Positions 8,365-18,382 are shown, counted from the first letter of the stretch. The stretch: DNA of 64,000 bases from CAXBCP01 sp963977005 (GCA_963977005.1 CAXBMQ010000003.1:62001-126000), one strand, 5' to 3'. Numbers and translations: made by a program. The notes: generated by a model from the letters alone, not told the origin.

Positions 8365-11300
8365 GTGACCGGCGGGGGCGTGGACAGCAAGTGGCAGTTC
8401 TGGATCGACCGCGGCGGGACGTTCACAGACTTCGTGATCCGCGCGCCGGACGGCAAGCTGACGACGCATAAGCTGTTGTCGGAAAACCCCGAACGCTACA
8501 AGGATGCCGCCCTGCAGGGAATCCGCGAAACCCTCGGCGTCGAGGGCGAGGCACCGCTGCCGGACGGCATCGTCGAGGCGGTCAAGATGGGCACCACGGT
8601 TGCCACCAATGCACTGCTGGAACGCAAGGGGGAACGCACGCTGCTGGCGGTGACGCGCGGCTTTGCCGACCAGTTGCGCATCGGTTACCAGAACCGGCCC
8701 AACATTTTCGCGCGGCGGATCGAGCTTCCCGAGCTGCTGTACGAATCCGTCATCGAGATCGACGAACGCCTGTCGGCCGAAGGCGACGTTCTCACCCCGC
8801 TCGACGAAGATGCCGCCCGAAAATCGCTTCAGGCCGCCTTCGACGACGGGATCCGCTCCGTCGCGATCTGTTTCATGCATGGCTATCGCTATCACGATCA
8901 TGAAGCGGCGGTCGGCAAAATTGCGCGCGATATCGGTTTCACGCAGGTCTCTGTGTCGCACGAGGTCAGCCCGCTGATGAAATTCGTCGGGCGCGGCGAT
9001 ACCACGGTGGTCGATGCCTATGTGTCGCCGATTCTCCGGCGCTATGTCGATCTGATCGCGGCACAGACCGGCGATGCAAGGCTGATGTTCATGCAATCCA
9101 ATGGCGGTCTCGCCGATGCGCGGTACTTCCAGGGCAAGGATTCTATCCTGTCCGGGCCGGCCGGCGGGATCGTCGGGGCCGCGCAGACGGCGCATATGGC
9201 GGGCTTCGACAAGATCATCGGGTTCGACATGGGCGGCACGTCCACCGATGTCGCGCATTACGACGGCGAATACGAACGCGCGTTCGAGACACTGGTTGCC
9301 GGGGTGCGGATGCGCGCCCCGATGATGAATATTCACACCGTTGCCGCCGGTGGCGGCTCGATCCTGCATTTCGACGGGTCGCGCTACCGGGTCGGACCCG
9401 ACAGCGCCGGCGCCAATCCGGGCCCGGCGTGTTACCGGCGTGGCGGACCGCTCTGCGTGACCGACGCGAACGTGATGCTGGGCAAAATCCAGGCGGAATT
9501 TTTTCCGCGTGTGTTCGGGCCCAATGCCGACGAAGCGCTGGACGATGCGGTCGTGCGCGAAAAGTTCACCGCCATGGCCGCCGAGATCGAAGCCGCGACC
9601 GGCGACAGCCGGTCCCCGGTCGAGGTCGCCGACGGGTTCCTGAAAATCGCGGTCGACAACATGGCCAACGCCATCAAGCAGATCTCCGTCCAGCGCGGCT
9701 ATGACGTGACCAACTACACCCTGAACTGTTTCGGCGGTGCGGGCGGTCAGCATGCCTGCCTGGTGGCCGATGCGCTCGGCATGACGAAGGTCTTCGTGCA
9801 TCCGTTTGCCGGCGTGCTGTCGGCCTATGGCATGGGCCTTGCCGAACAGCGGATCATCCGTGAACGGGCCGTTGAAAAGACCCTGAGCGATGACCTGGTC
9901 GCCGAGCTTGAAACGGCGACCGAGGAACTTGCCGTCGAAGGCCGCAACGAGATCGAGAGCCAGGGTGTCGCGGCGGATGAAATTTCGTCCATCGCAAAGG
10001 TTCATCTGCGTTACGAGGGCACCGACACGGCGCTGATCGTCGATTTCGCGCCGATGAAGGACATGCTGGCCGCCTTCGAAGCCGCCCACATGCAGCAGTT
10101 CGGATTCATCGCGCCCGAGAAAAGCAACATCGTCGAGGCGCTGACGGTCGAGGTGATCGGGGGCGGACAGGATGTCGAGGACGTCGAGGCCGCAATCGAT
10201 CCAAATGCCGTCGCGGGCGACCCGCTCGGTCATGCCGACATGTACGCCGCCGGCGAAAGCCGAAAGGCGGCGGTGTACGATCGCGACGATCTGCCGCCCG
10301 GTGTCCGGGTGGACGGACCGGCAGTCATTATCGATGCCAATGCGACCACAGTGGTCGAACCCGGCTGGCAGGCGGAAATCACGGCGCGCAATCACATGGT
10401 GATCACGCGGGTCGAGGAACGCCCGCAGGAACACGCCGTCGGTACCGAGGCCGACCCCGTGATGCTTGAGGTGTTCAACAACCTGTTCATGTCGATTGCC
10501 GAACAAATGGGCGTCGTGCTGCAGAACACGTCCTATTCCGTGAATATCAAGGAACGGCTCGATTTCTCCTGCGCGATTTTTGACGATAACGGCAATCTCG
10601 TTGCCAACGCGCCGCATATTCCGGTGCATCTGGGCTCGATGAGCGAGAGCGTGCAGACCATCACGCGCGAACGGGCCGGCACTGTGAAGCCCGGAGACGT
10701 GTTTGTGCTGAACGCGCCGTATAACGGCGGCACGCACCTGCCCGACGTGACCGTGATGACGCCGGTCTTCGACGAAGCCGGGAACGACATTCTGTTCTAC
10801 GTCGCATCGCGCGGGCACCATGCCGAGATCGGCGGCAAGACGCCGGGCTCAATGCCGCCGGATTCCCGCCATATCGACGAGGAAGGCGTGCTGATCGACA
10901 ATTTCCAGCTCGTCGATCAGGGCCGCCTGCGCGAAAAGGAACTGGAAGAACTGTTCACCACCGCGCCCTATCCGACGCGGAACTTCCATCACAATCTCGG
11001 CGATCTGAAAGCGCAGATCGCCGCCAATGAAAAAGGCGCGCAGGAACTGCGCAAGATGGTCGGGCATTTCGGCCTCGACGTCGTCCTCGCCTATATGAAG
11101 CACGTCCAGGACAATGCCGAGGAATCCGTCCGCCGGGTGATCGAAAGCCTGTCGGACGGCGAATTCGAATACGAAATGGATTTCGGTGCGAAGGTAAAGG
11201 TCGCGATCACGGTGCATCCCGAAACCCGCAGCGCGACCATCGATTTTACCGGCACGTCGCCGCAGCAGGACAACAATTTCAACATCACCCACGCGGTGGC

Positions 11301-11979
11301 CGTGGCGGCGGTGCTGTATACGTTCCGCCTCATGGTCGATTCCGATATTCCGCTCAACGCGGGGTGTCTGAAACCGCTCGATATCATCGTGCCGGAGGAC
11401 TGCATGCTGCGGCCGAAATACCCGGCTGCCGTGGTCGCGGGGAATGTGGAAACGTCGCAGGCGATTACCGATACGATCCTCGGCGCGCTCGGCCTGATGG
11501 GGGCATCCCAGGGCACCATGAACAATTTCACCTTCGGCAACGCCAATTATCAGTATTACGAAACCATCTGCGGCGGCGCGGGTGCGGGCGCCGATTTCGA
11601 CGGCACCGATGCGGTCCATACGCATATGACCAACACGCGCCTGACCGATCCCGAAATCCTCGAATGGCGGTTTCCCGTCATCCTGGACTCGTTCGAGATC
11701 CGGCGTGGCTCCGGCGGTGCCGGTAAGCATCGCGGCGGCGATGGTGTGGTCCGCCGCGTGAAATTCCGCGAACAGATGACGGCGTCGATGCTGTCGGGCC
11801 ACCGGACCATCCCGCCCTACGGCATGAAGGGCGGCATGGAAGGCCAGGTCGGCCACAACTACGTGCTGCGCACCGACGGGACCGTGACGGAACAGGGCGG
11901 CACGGATTCGACCGAAGTGTATGATGGCGATATCTACGTGATCGAGACACCCGGCGGTGGGGGATACGGTACGCCATGA
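8365..11979 (+). CDS. Fused HyuA-HyuB type 5-oxoprolinase/hydantoinase
   Basis: A 1204-residue ATP-dependent cyclic amide hydrolase. The N-terminal half (about residues 1-690) is HyuA-like: WIDRGGTFTDFVIRAPDG, ILSGPAGGIVGAAQTAH and FDMGGTSTDV mark the actin-like ATPase core, with AAGGGSI and ANPGPACYRRGG. The second half (about 695-1190) is HyuB-like: EVFNNLFMSIAEQMGVVLQN, IKERLDFSCAIFD, VANAPHIPVHLGSMSESV and the C-terminal IETPGGGGYG. Fusion and length match 5-oxoprolinase (ATP-hydrolysing), which opens 5-oxoproline to glutamate; N-methylhydantoinase or acetophenone-carboxylase-like activity is the alternative. The GTG start follows GGGGAGG. The stop overlaps the next gene by four bases (ATGA), and the D-glutamate cyclase downstream favours the 5-oxoproline reading. 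Confidence 0.9.
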   Translation: MTGGGVDSKWQFWIDRGGTFTDFVIRAPDGKLTTHKLLSENPERYKDAALQGIRETLGVEGEAPLPDGIVEAVKMGTTVATNALLERKGERTLLAVTRGFADQLRIGYQNRPNIFARRIELPELLYESVIEIDERLSAEGDVLTPLDEDAARKSLQAAFDDGIRSVAICFMHGYRYHDHEAAVGKIARDIGFTQVSVSHEVSPLMKFVGRGDTTVVDAYVSPILRRYVDLIAAQTGDARLMFMQSNGGLADARYFQGKDSILSGPAGGIVGAAQTAHMAGFDKIIGFDMGGTSTDVAHYDGEYERAFETLVAGVRMRAPMMNIHTVAAGGGSILHFDGSRYRVGPDSAGANPGPACYRRGGPLCVTDANVMLGKIQAEFFPRVFGPNADEALDDAVVREKFTAMAAEIEAATGDSRSPVEVADGFLKIAVDNMANAIKQISVQRGYDVTNYTLNCFGGAGGQHACLVADALGMTKVFVHPFAGVLSAYGMGLAEQRIIRERAVEKTLSDDLVAELETATEELAVEGRNEIESQGVAADEISSIAKVHLRYEGTDTALIVDFAPMKDMLAAFEAAHMQQFGFIAPEKSNIVEALTVEVIGGGQDVEDVEAAIDPNAVAGDPLGHADMYAAGESRKAAVYDRDDLPPGVRVDGPAVIIDANATTVVEPGWQAEITARNHMVITRVEERPQEHAVGTEADPVMLEVFNNLFMSIAEQMGVVLQNTSYSVNIKERLDFSCAIFDDNGNLVANAPHIPVHLGSMSESVQTITRERAGTVKPGDVFVLNAPYNGGTHLPDVTVMTPVFDEAGNDILFYVASRGHHAEIGGKTPGSMPPDSRHIDEEGVLIDNFQLVDQGRLREKELEELFTTAPYPTRNFHHNLGDLKAQIAANEKGAQELRKMVGHFGLDVVLAYMKHVQDNAEESVRRVIESLSDGEFEYEMDFGAKVKVAITVHPETRSATIDFTGTSPQQDNNFNITHAVAVAAVLYTFRLMVDSDIPLNAGCLKPLDIIVPEDCMLRPKYPAAVVAGNVETSQAITDTILGALGLMGASQGTMNNFTFGNANYQYYETICGGAGAGADFDGTDAVHTHMTNTRLTDPEILEWRFPVILDSFEIRRGSGGAGKHRGGDGVVRRVKFREQMTASMLSGHRTIPPYGMKGGMEGQVGHNYVLRTDGTVTEQGGTDSTEVYDGDIYVIETPGGGGYGTP

Positions 11980-12758
11980 CGATCTATGCAAAGCCCGGCG
12001 ATCTGCGCGCGGCCTGCCGCACGGGAGACTACGACGGTCCGACGTCGGGTCATGCGCCGGGCTTTGTGCAGGCGAACATGGTGATCCTGCCGGCGGCGGA
12101 CGCGGCGGAGTTCAAGCAGTTCTGCGCGAACAACCCGAAACCCTGCCCGGTGCTGGAGATCCTCGATCCCGGCGATCCGGAACCGAAACACTGCGCCCCC
12201 GGCGCGGATGTCCGCAGCGATCTTTCGCGCTACCGTGTTTTCCGGGACGGGGTCCCGGTTGCCGATCCGACGGATGTCGCCGATATCTGGCGCGACGATT
12301 TTGTCACCTTCCTGCTGGGCTGTTCCTTCACCGCCGAGGAAGCGCTGATCGCGGCGGGGCTGGAACCGCGTCATATCAGGGAAACCGGCATCGTGCCGAT
12401 GTTCCGCACGACGAAGCCGACGGTCGGGGCGGGCAGGTTTACCGGGCCGTTCGTGGTCAGCATGCGGCCCTATACACCGGAAGATGCGCAGCGCGCGGCG
12501 GCCGTCACCGAGAAATATCCGATGGCCCATGGCGGCCCGATCCAGATCGGCGACCCCGACGCGCTGGGTATCCGCGATATCGGCAATCCCGAATACGGCG
12601 CGCCGGTGACGATCGAGGACGGTGAAATTCCGGTGTTCTGGGCCTGTGGCGTGACCCCGCAGGAAGCCATTCTGAACGCGAAACCGGAGATCGCGATCAC
12701 CCACGCGCCCGGCTACATGTTCGTGTCCGACCTGCTGTCGGATGCCGGAAAGGAATAG
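11976..12758 (+). CDS. D-glutamate cyclase family protein (DUF1445)
   Basis: A 260-residue member of the family once called DUF1445 or putative hydro-lyase, whose mammalian member (DGLUCY) converts D-glutamate to 5-oxo-D-proline. Recognisable blocks are YDGPTSGHAPGFVQANMVILP near the N terminus, FLLGCSFTAEEAL (about residue 110), MFRTTKPTVGAG and MAHGGPIQIGDPDALGI, and near the end WACGVTPQEAILNAKP and ITHAPGYMFVSDL. Length fits the family. It overlaps the 5-oxoprolinase gene by ATGA and is followed three bases later by an FAD dehydrogenase, so all three are probably made from one message. Chemistry with the upstream enzyme is directly consecutive: ring closure, then ring opening. Confidence 0.87.
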   Translation: MTIYAKPGDLRAACRTGDYDGPTSGHAPGFVQANMVILPAADAAEFKQFCANNPKPCPVLEILDPGDPEPKHCAPGADVRSDLSRYRVFRDGVPVADPTDVADIWRDDFVTFLLGCSFTAEEALIAAGLEPRHIRETGIVPMFRTTKPTVGAGRFTGPFVVSMRPYTPEDAQRAAAVTEKYPMAHGGPIQIGDPDALGIRDIGNPEYGAPVTIEDGEIPVFWACGVTPQEAILNAKPEIAITHAPGYMFVSDLLSDAGKE

Positions 12759-12761
12759 GCG

Positions 12762-14147
12762 ATGGACGGTGCGGCGGGCGAGATTCAGACGGCGATCGAT
12801 GTTCTGAAACAGCGCTTCGGCGACCGGTTGACGACCAACCGGACGATCCGCGAGCGCCACGGGACCGACGAATCCTATCATGCGCCCAAAGCGCCGGACG
12901 CCGTCGTGTTTCCGCAGACAACGGACGAAGTGGTCGAGATCGTCAATGTCTGCCGGGAGCATCGCACGCCGATCATTCCGTTCGGCGTCGGCACGTCGCT
13001 GGAAGGACATATCGCGGCATTGCAGGGCGGCGTGTGTATCGACCTCGGCCAGATGAACGCGGTTCTCGGCGTCAATGCCGCAGACCTCGATGTGACCGTG
13101 GAACCCGGCGTTACCCGCAAGCAGCTCAACGAGCACCTGCGCGATACCGGCCTGTTTTTTCCCATCGATCCCGGGGCGGATGCGACCATCGGCGGCATGA
13201 CGGCGACCCGGGCATCGGGCACCAACGCCGTGCGCTACGGGACGATGCGCGAGAACGTTCTGTCGCTCGGCGTGGTCACCCCCGATGGCCGTTATATCCG
13301 TACCGGCAAACGGGCGCGCAAATCGTCCGCCGGCTACGACCTGACGCGATTGTTCGTCGGCTCCGAAGGCACGCTCGGCGTGATCGTCGATGTCACGCTC
13401 CGGCTCTATGGCATCCCCGAGACGATCTCGTCGGCAGTGTGTACCTATCCGACCGTCGACGACGCCGTGAATACGACGATCCTGACTATCCAGTCCGGCG
13501 TGCCGATTGCGCGGATCGAGCTGGTCGACGAAATGCAGATGCGGGCGTTGAACAAATTTTCCGGTCTCGACTATGCCGAGCGCCCGACGCTGTTTTTCGA
13601 ATTTCACGGCACCGAGGCGGGCGTTGCCGAGCAAATCGAAAACGTGCGCGCGATCAGCGACGAGTTCGGCGGCGCCGATTTTGCCTGGGCGTCCCGCCCC
13701 GAGGACCGCAGCAAGCTGTGGCAGGCGCGACACGACGCCCATTACGCGAACATGCAGCTCCGGCCCGGCGCCAAAGCGTGGCCGACCGACGTCTGCGTGC
13801 CGATCTCGCGGCTGGCGGAATGTATCGCGGAGACGCGCAAGGACATCGAAGAGGCTGGCCTGATCGCGCCGATTGTCGGTCATGTCGGCGACGGGAATTT
13901 TCATGTCGACATGGTTCTCGACCCCGATGACGCGGAGGAGGTCGCCCGTGCCGTGGCGCTCAACGACCGTCTGGTTGCGCGCGCCCTGGCGATGGACGGG
14001 ACCTGTACCGGCGAACACGGTGTCGGCCACGGCAAGGTGGCTAAGCTTGTCGCCGAGCACGGCGATGCGCTCGACGTGATGCGCAGCGTCAAACAGGCGA
14101 TCGATCCGCTGAACCTGATGAACCCGGGAAAGATTATCTCCGTGTGA
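12762..14147 (+). CDS. GlcD/LDHD-type FAD-linked D-2-hydroxyacid dehydrogenase
   Basis: A 461-residue flavoprotein of the vanillyl-alcohol-oxidase fold. The FAD-binding half includes TPIIPFGVGTSLEGH (about residue 70), IDPGADATIGGM (about 135) and the LFVGSEGTLGVI motif (about 200). The FAD-oxidase C-terminal half ends with APIVGHVGDGNFHVDM and TGEHGVGHGK, carrying the metal/substrate histidines, then NLMNPGKI. Relatives oxidise D-lactate, glycolate or D-2-hydroxyglutarate. Last gene of the three-gene operon with 5-oxoprolinase and D-glutamate cyclase; a D-2-hydroxyglutarate-type substrate would fit that context, but this is inference. Confidence 0.88.
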   Translation: MDGAAGEIQTAIDVLKQRFGDRLTTNRTIRERHGTDESYHAPKAPDAVVFPQTTDEVVEIVNVCREHRTPIIPFGVGTSLEGHIAALQGGVCIDLGQMNAVLGVNAADLDVTVEPGVTRKQLNEHLRDTGLFFPIDPGADATIGGMTATRASGTNAVRYGTMRENVLSLGVVTPDGRYIRTGKRARKSSAGYDLTRLFVGSEGTLGVIVDVTLRLYGIPETISSAVCTYPTVDDAVNTTILTIQSGVPIARIELVDEMQMRALNKFSGLDYAERPTLFFEFHGTEAGVAEQIENVRAISDEFGGADFAWASRPEDRSKLWQARHDAHYANMQLRPGAKAWPTDVCVPISRLAECIAETRKDIEEAGLIAPIVGHVGDGNFHVDMVLDPDDAEEVARAVALNDRLVARALAMDGTCTGEHGVGHGKVAKLVAEHGDALDVMRSVKQAIDPLNLMNPGKIISV

Positions 14148-14202
14148 GCCGGTCGTCCTCCTGCGCGCAGGAGTGGCTATTTCTCAACGGGCATATCGGA
14201 CG

Positions 14203-14394
14203 CTAGATGTCGTCGTCTTCGGTGGAAATCTTCTTGCCGTCCAGCAGGTCTTCGCTCGCCGCTTTCGCAGCATCGGCGGCTTTCCGCTCCGTTTTCGTGC
14301 GGCCGAACTTGACGCGATTTTCCGCTGCCACCCGCTTTTTCTCTGCGCGGCGCCGGTCCTTTCGGAACTGGTTCAGATTGACGACATCCGTCAT
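14203..14394 (-). CDS. DUF4169 family protein
   Basis: A small 63-residue, highly charged protein. It begins MTDVVNLNQFRKDRRRAEKK and contains AAENRVKFGRTKTERKAADA, the hallmark of DUF4169, a short alphaproteobacterial family usually encoded beside fumC and a ribbon-helix-helix gene. Function is unknown. Here it lies about 4 kb from fumC, separated by the asmA-like gene on the opposite strand, so the usual neighbourhood has been split. It is convergent with the FAD dehydrogenase gene. Confidence 0.85.
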   Translation of the reverse strand: MTDVVNLNQFRKDRRRAEKKRVAAENRVKFGRTKTERKAADAAKAASEDLLDGKKISTEDDDI

Positions 14395-14502
14395 TGTCCG
14401 GCGTCCTTAAAACGTCACGAATCGGTTACTATGTAGACGGTACGACTATATCCGCTCCGTGCGTATTTTTAAACAGCCGCCTGTCCGGCGGGGAGACTAA
14501 CC

Positions 14503-17500
14503 ATGAAAAAGGCGGCCTATGGCCTGCTCGGCCTAATTGTTCTGCTTGTTGCGGCGGCCCTGATCATTCCAAGTGTAATAAACTGGAACGGCTACAAGTC
14601 TGAAATCGCGGCCGAGGTACGGAACGCGACCGGCAGAACGCTCGAAATTGGCGGGGATCTTGAATTTACGGTCCTGCCGGCGCCCCGTTTACGGATTTCG
14701 GACGCGCGCCTGTCGAACGCAGTCGGCGCGACGGCCGCCCATATGGTGTCTCTGAAGGAGTTGCGGGTGAGTGTCGCGCTCCTGCCATTGCTCCGGGGCG
14801 ATATCGAGATCGGGCGGGTTGACCTGATCGAGCCTGTCATCGAACTGGAAAAACTGCCCAACGGGCAGATGAACTGGCTGTTTTCCGAAGAATCTGCGGG
14901 TAGTGCCGGTAGTGCCGGCGGGGCAGTCGCCCGGGTGCCGGTCGCGGCGCAAAATCCGGCGGGGGAACCGGTTGCAAGCCCATCTGCCTTCAGGCTCGAT
15001 GCGCTGAGGATCGTGAACGGCACCGTTGTCTACCGCGATACGGCAACCGCAACGGTCGAGCGGATCGGCAAGCTGTCCGCCGAAATTTCAGCGGGGTCCC
15101 TGGCCGGCCCGTTTGCATTCCACGGCGAACTGACCGTTCGCGACCTGCCGCTGACCGCGACTGCAGAAGTCCGGCGGTTTGTCGAGAACGGTGCCGTACC
15201 GTTCCGGGTCGCGCTCGGCACCCCGGCATCGAAAGCGGAAATCGTTGTATCGGGGACGGTTACCGACGTGGAAACGAATCCGTCCGTGTCGGCGAAGCTT
15301 GATGCGACCGGTGACGATCTCGGCCGCCTCATCGCGTCGCTGACACGCGCGAGCCCGCCGGCGCCGCTCGGCCGGCCGTTTGCTGTCTCGGCCAAACTGG
15401 CAGGGTCGGGTGAAACGGTCGCCGCAACCGACCTCACGGTCCGGCTTGGCGATGCGACAGCGAACGGCAATATCACGGTTGCGCTTTCGGACGGCGTGCG
15501 CGCCGATCTGGCGCTGCGCATCGAGTCGCTTGACGCGGACGCCCTGATGGCGCCGGCGGCGGGACGAACGCCGGCACCGCCCGCACCCTCACCACCCGGA
15601 GCGTCGCCACCCGCACCGTCGGATGGTTCGACACCCGGCACGGCTGCACCGGTTACCCGCAAATTCGACCTGCCGGACGATATCGAAGCCAATATCGATC
15701 TCACGATTGACGAAGTGATCGCGAAGCAGGACCGTGTACGCGCCGTTCGGCTTGCCGCGTCGCTGAAAGACGGCGCTGTGACGCTGAATACCCTCACGGC
15801 CGGGTTCCCCGGAGCGACGGAACTGTCTGCCACGGGGAAACTGACGGCGCCGGAGGGTGCGTTGAGCTACGCGGGCAAGGCGGAAATCCGGTCGGCGAAT
15901 CTCAGGCGTCTTCTGACCTGGGCCGGTATCGATGTGGCGGCCGTTCCGGCCGACCGGCTTCGGCGGTTCAACATCCGGGCGGATGTCAGCGGAAATGACG
16001 AGCAGGTCCAGGCCGCGGGCATCGTTGCCCAGCTCGATGCATCGCGCATGAGCGGCGGTATAACGATAGCGCTCCGCGACCGGGCGGCATTCGGTGCCAG
16101 TCTGAGCATCGACCAGATCAATGCCGACGCCTATATCGGAAAGCCGGCCGCCGCCGTCCCGCAACCCGCGTCGGGGGCGTCGGTGGAAAACGCACCTGTC
16201 ACGCCCGAACCGATGCAAGCCGGGAAAGTTCCTTCCGGGGGACCTCTCGCCCTGCTGAACGATTTCGACGCGAACCTCACCTTCCGGGTCGGTAGCCTGA
16301 GCTACCGGCGCATGGCCGTGCAGGGCGTCCGTCTGGACGGTACCCTCGTGAACGGCGTCCTGACCCTGCGGGACGCGAGCGTCCGCAACCTTGCGGGGAC
16401 CAGCGGCCGGGTGCAGGGAACGCTCTCCGGCCTTCAGGGAATTCCCGCGTTCAGGGGCACCGTTGCCGCAGCGTCGGACGATCTGACGGGATTGTTCAAA
16501 ATCGTCGGGGTCGTGCCGCCGGTGACGCCGAAAAAACTCGGCAAGATGCGGTTGACTGGCCGCACGGATGCGTCGGCAAACGGCCTGACAATCGATGCGC
16601 GCCTGCAACTGGCGGAAGTCACGGCAAAAATTTCCGGCAACGTATCGGGTCTTCCGGCATCGCCGGCACTGGATATCGCGGTGGATGCGCAGCATCCCGA
16701 GCTTGCGCGTCTCGCCAATCTGTTCGCCGACGGCAGGCCCGGACCTGCGATCGGGCGCGGCGGGCTGAAGGTGACGCTCAAAGGCGATGATCGCGCGGTC
16801 GCGCTCAATGTGGATGCAGGTGTCGCGGGCGGGACATTCAGGCTCGGCGGGACGATCGGCACGCCGCTCGAGATACCGAAACTCGACATCGGTGCGGATA
16901 TAGATCATCCCGATCTCGTGCGGCTTGTCCGGGTATTCGACCCCGGATTCAAACCCGCCAATAGCCGGCTCGGCGGGCTGAAGCTGGCGGTCAGGCTGGT
17001 GGGCGCGCAGGACGATCTGGCGATCACCGGTCTGACCGGCAGGATCGGCCCGACGGGCATTTCGGGGCAGGGGACCTATCGGGCGGCCGGGGAGGGGGAA
17101 GCGCGCCCCAACGTGAAGCTGTCGCTTCTCTCGTCCACGATACCGCTCAGCGATTTCCTGGAAGCGCCGCCGCGCGCCGGTCGTCCGCAGGGCTCGCCGC
17201 CCGACCGGGAGGGAAGCGGGACGCCGACGGGTGTCCGGACGGTCCCGGCCGCCGAAGGTCAGAGGTGGTCGGCGGCGCCCATCGATACGGCGATGCTGGA
17301 TCTGTTCGATGCGACGATCGACCTCCGCGCTGAGGCGGTCTTGTATCAGTCGTTCCGCATCGACCAGCCGAAGATCGCGGCGGTTCTCAAGGACAGGGTG
17401 CTCGACGTTCAGCGTTTCGCGGGGAGCATGTTCGATGGCGGTTTCGAGATGCGCGGAAAAATCGACGGACGCGACGTGCCTGTCGCGACAACGTCGCTGA

Positions 17501-18153
17501 AAGTCACAAAGGCAAATGTCGGGAAGGCGTTGTTTCAGGCGGCGGCATTCGATATCGCAACAGGCGTTCTCAGCTTCGAGATGGATTTGACGGCGCGCGG
17601 GACGAGCCAGCGGGACATGATCGGAACCCTCGCGGGCGGGGGAAAAATCGATGTCACCGACGGCGTTGTCAAAGGGTTCGACCTGAAAAGAGCCAGTGAA
17701 AACCTGAAGAACATCAACCAGCTCGCCGGCCTGCTGGGCGTTCTGTCAGCGGCGATGGAGGGCGGGGAAACGAAATTCTCGTCCCTTAACGGCACATTCG
17801 AAATCACGAAGGGTATTGCGATCACGAACGATCTGCGCCTTGTCGCCGATGCCGGCGCCGGGGATGCCCGCGGCTTTGTCGATCTGCCGAAATGGAATAT
17901 GGACATGTACGCCGATTTCCGGCTCACGGAGCATGCGACCGCCCCGCCGTTTCACGTCCGGGCGGTCGGCCCGCCCGACAATCCGAGGCGCCTGATCGAT
18001 TTTCAGGCCCTGCAGGCGTGGGCGTTGCAACGGGGTGTTGGCAGTCTGATCCAGAACCTTGCGCCGGGATCGAAAAGCACCGGCGGTTCTCAGCAACAGC
18101 AGCCCAAAGCAGAAGACGTTATCCGCGGCCTGCTCAAGGGTCTCGGGCGCTAA
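14503..18153 (+). CDS. AsmA family protein
   Basis: A 1216-residue inner-membrane-anchored periplasmic protein of the AsmA/TamB-like lipid-transport superfamily. One N-terminal membrane segment (about residues 4-28, GLLGLIVLLVAAALIIPSVI) is followed by the typical NWNGYKSEIAAEVRNATGRT and a repetitive beta-rich body with recurring ELSATGKLTAPEG-like units. A proline-rich linker lies near residues 353-378. The AsmA C-terminal part (from about 960) reads LDLFDATIDLRAEAVLYQSFRI and later LAGGGKIDVTDGVVKGFDLKRA. Members help move phospholipid or organise the outer membrane. Its last four bases overlap the end of the convergent ribbon-helix-helix gene. Confidence 0.92.
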   Translation: MKKAAYGLLGLIVLLVAAALIIPSVINWNGYKSEIAAEVRNATGRTLEIGGDLEFTVLPAPRLRISDARLSNAVGATAAHMVSLKELRVSVALLPLLRGDIEIGRVDLIEPVIELEKLPNGQMNWLFSEESAGSAGSAGGAVARVPVAAQNPAGEPVASPSAFRLDALRIVNGTVVYRDTATATVERIGKLSAEISAGSLAGPFAFHGELTVRDLPLTATAEVRRFVENGAVPFRVALGTPASKAEIVVSGTVTDVETNPSVSAKLDATGDDLGRLIASLTRASPPAPLGRPFAVSAKLAGSGETVAATDLTVRLGDATANGNITVALSDGVRADLALRIESLDADALMAPAAGRTPAPPAPSPPGASPPAPSDGSTPGTAAPVTRKFDLPDDIEANIDLTIDEVIAKQDRVRAVRLAASLKDGAVTLNTLTAGFPGATELSATGKLTAPEGALSYAGKAEIRSANLRRLLTWAGIDVAAVPADRLRRFNIRADVSGNDEQVQAAGIVAQLDASRMSGGITIALRDRAAFGASLSIDQINADAYIGKPAAAVPQPASGASVENAPVTPEPMQAGKVPSGGPLALLNDFDANLTFRVGSLSYRRMAVQGVRLDGTLVNGVLTLRDASVRNLAGTSGRVQGTLSGLQGIPAFRGTVAAASDDLTGLFKIVGVVPPVTPKKLGKMRLTGRTDASANGLTIDARLQLAEVTAKISGNVSGLPASPALDIAVDAQHPELARLANLFADGRPGPAIGRGGLKVTLKGDDRAVALNVDAGVAGGTFRLGGTIGTPLEIPKLDIGADIDHPDLVRLVRVFDPGFKPANSRLGGLKLAVRLVGAQDDLAITGLTGRIGPTGISGQGTYRAAGEGEARPNVKLSLLSSTIPLSDFLEAPPRAGRPQGSPPDREGSGTPTGVRTVPAAEGQRWSAAPIDTAMLDLFDATIDLRAEAVLYQSFRIDQPKIAAVLKDRVLDVQRFAGSMFDGGFEMRGKIDGRDVPVATTSLKVTKANVGKALFQAAAFDIATGVLSFEMDLTARGTSQRDMIGTLAGGGKIDVTDGVVKGFDLKRASENLKNINQLAGLLGVLSAAMEGGETKFSSLNGTFEITKGIAITNDLRLVADAGAGDARGFVDLPKWNMDMYADFRLTEHATAPPFHVRAVGPPDNPRRLIDFQALQAWALQRGVGSLIQNLAPGSKSTGGSQQQQPKAEDVIRGLLKGLGR

Positions 18154-18377
18154 CAGGCGGTTTCTGCGGTTTGGGCTGTCCGTTTCAGGTCGGCAAGAAC
18201 ATGAAGGCGTATCGCCGATGACAGATTCGTTGCCCGGGCTTCGTCGATGGCTGAAATCAGGCTGTTGAGCGACGTTTTATTCTCGGCGGCTATTCTGACC
18301 AGTTCGGCCCAGAATTCATCTTCCAGCGAAATACTGGTGCGATGTCCGGCGATTGTTACGGATCGTTTTCTGAGCAC
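18150..18377 (-). CDS. Ribbon-helix-helix domain protein
   Basis: A 75-residue protein of the RHH_4 family. It starts MLRKRSVTIAGHRTSISLED, giving the DNA-contacting beta strand, followed by EFWAELVRIAAENKTSLNSLI (helix-turn-helix) and AIRLHVLADLK. Such proteins are common beside fumC in alphaproteobacteria and are presumed DNA-binding regulators, although targets are not known to me. It begins 5 bp after the fumC stop on the same strand, so the two are very likely co-transcribed, and its stop overlaps the convergent asmA-like stop. Confidence 0.85.
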   Translation of the reverse strand: MLRKRSVTIAGHRTSISLEDEFWAELVRIAAENKTSLNSLISAIDEARATNLSSAIRLHVLADLKRTAQTAETAC

Positions 18378-18382
18378 TGAAT

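Noticed and set aside
8176..10821. Long minus-strand open frame opposite the 5-oxoprolinase gene
   Set aside because: Its translation is rich in His, Arg, Asp and Gly without any domain, as expected from the antisense of a GC-rich gene; the + strand product has unmistakable HyuA motifs.
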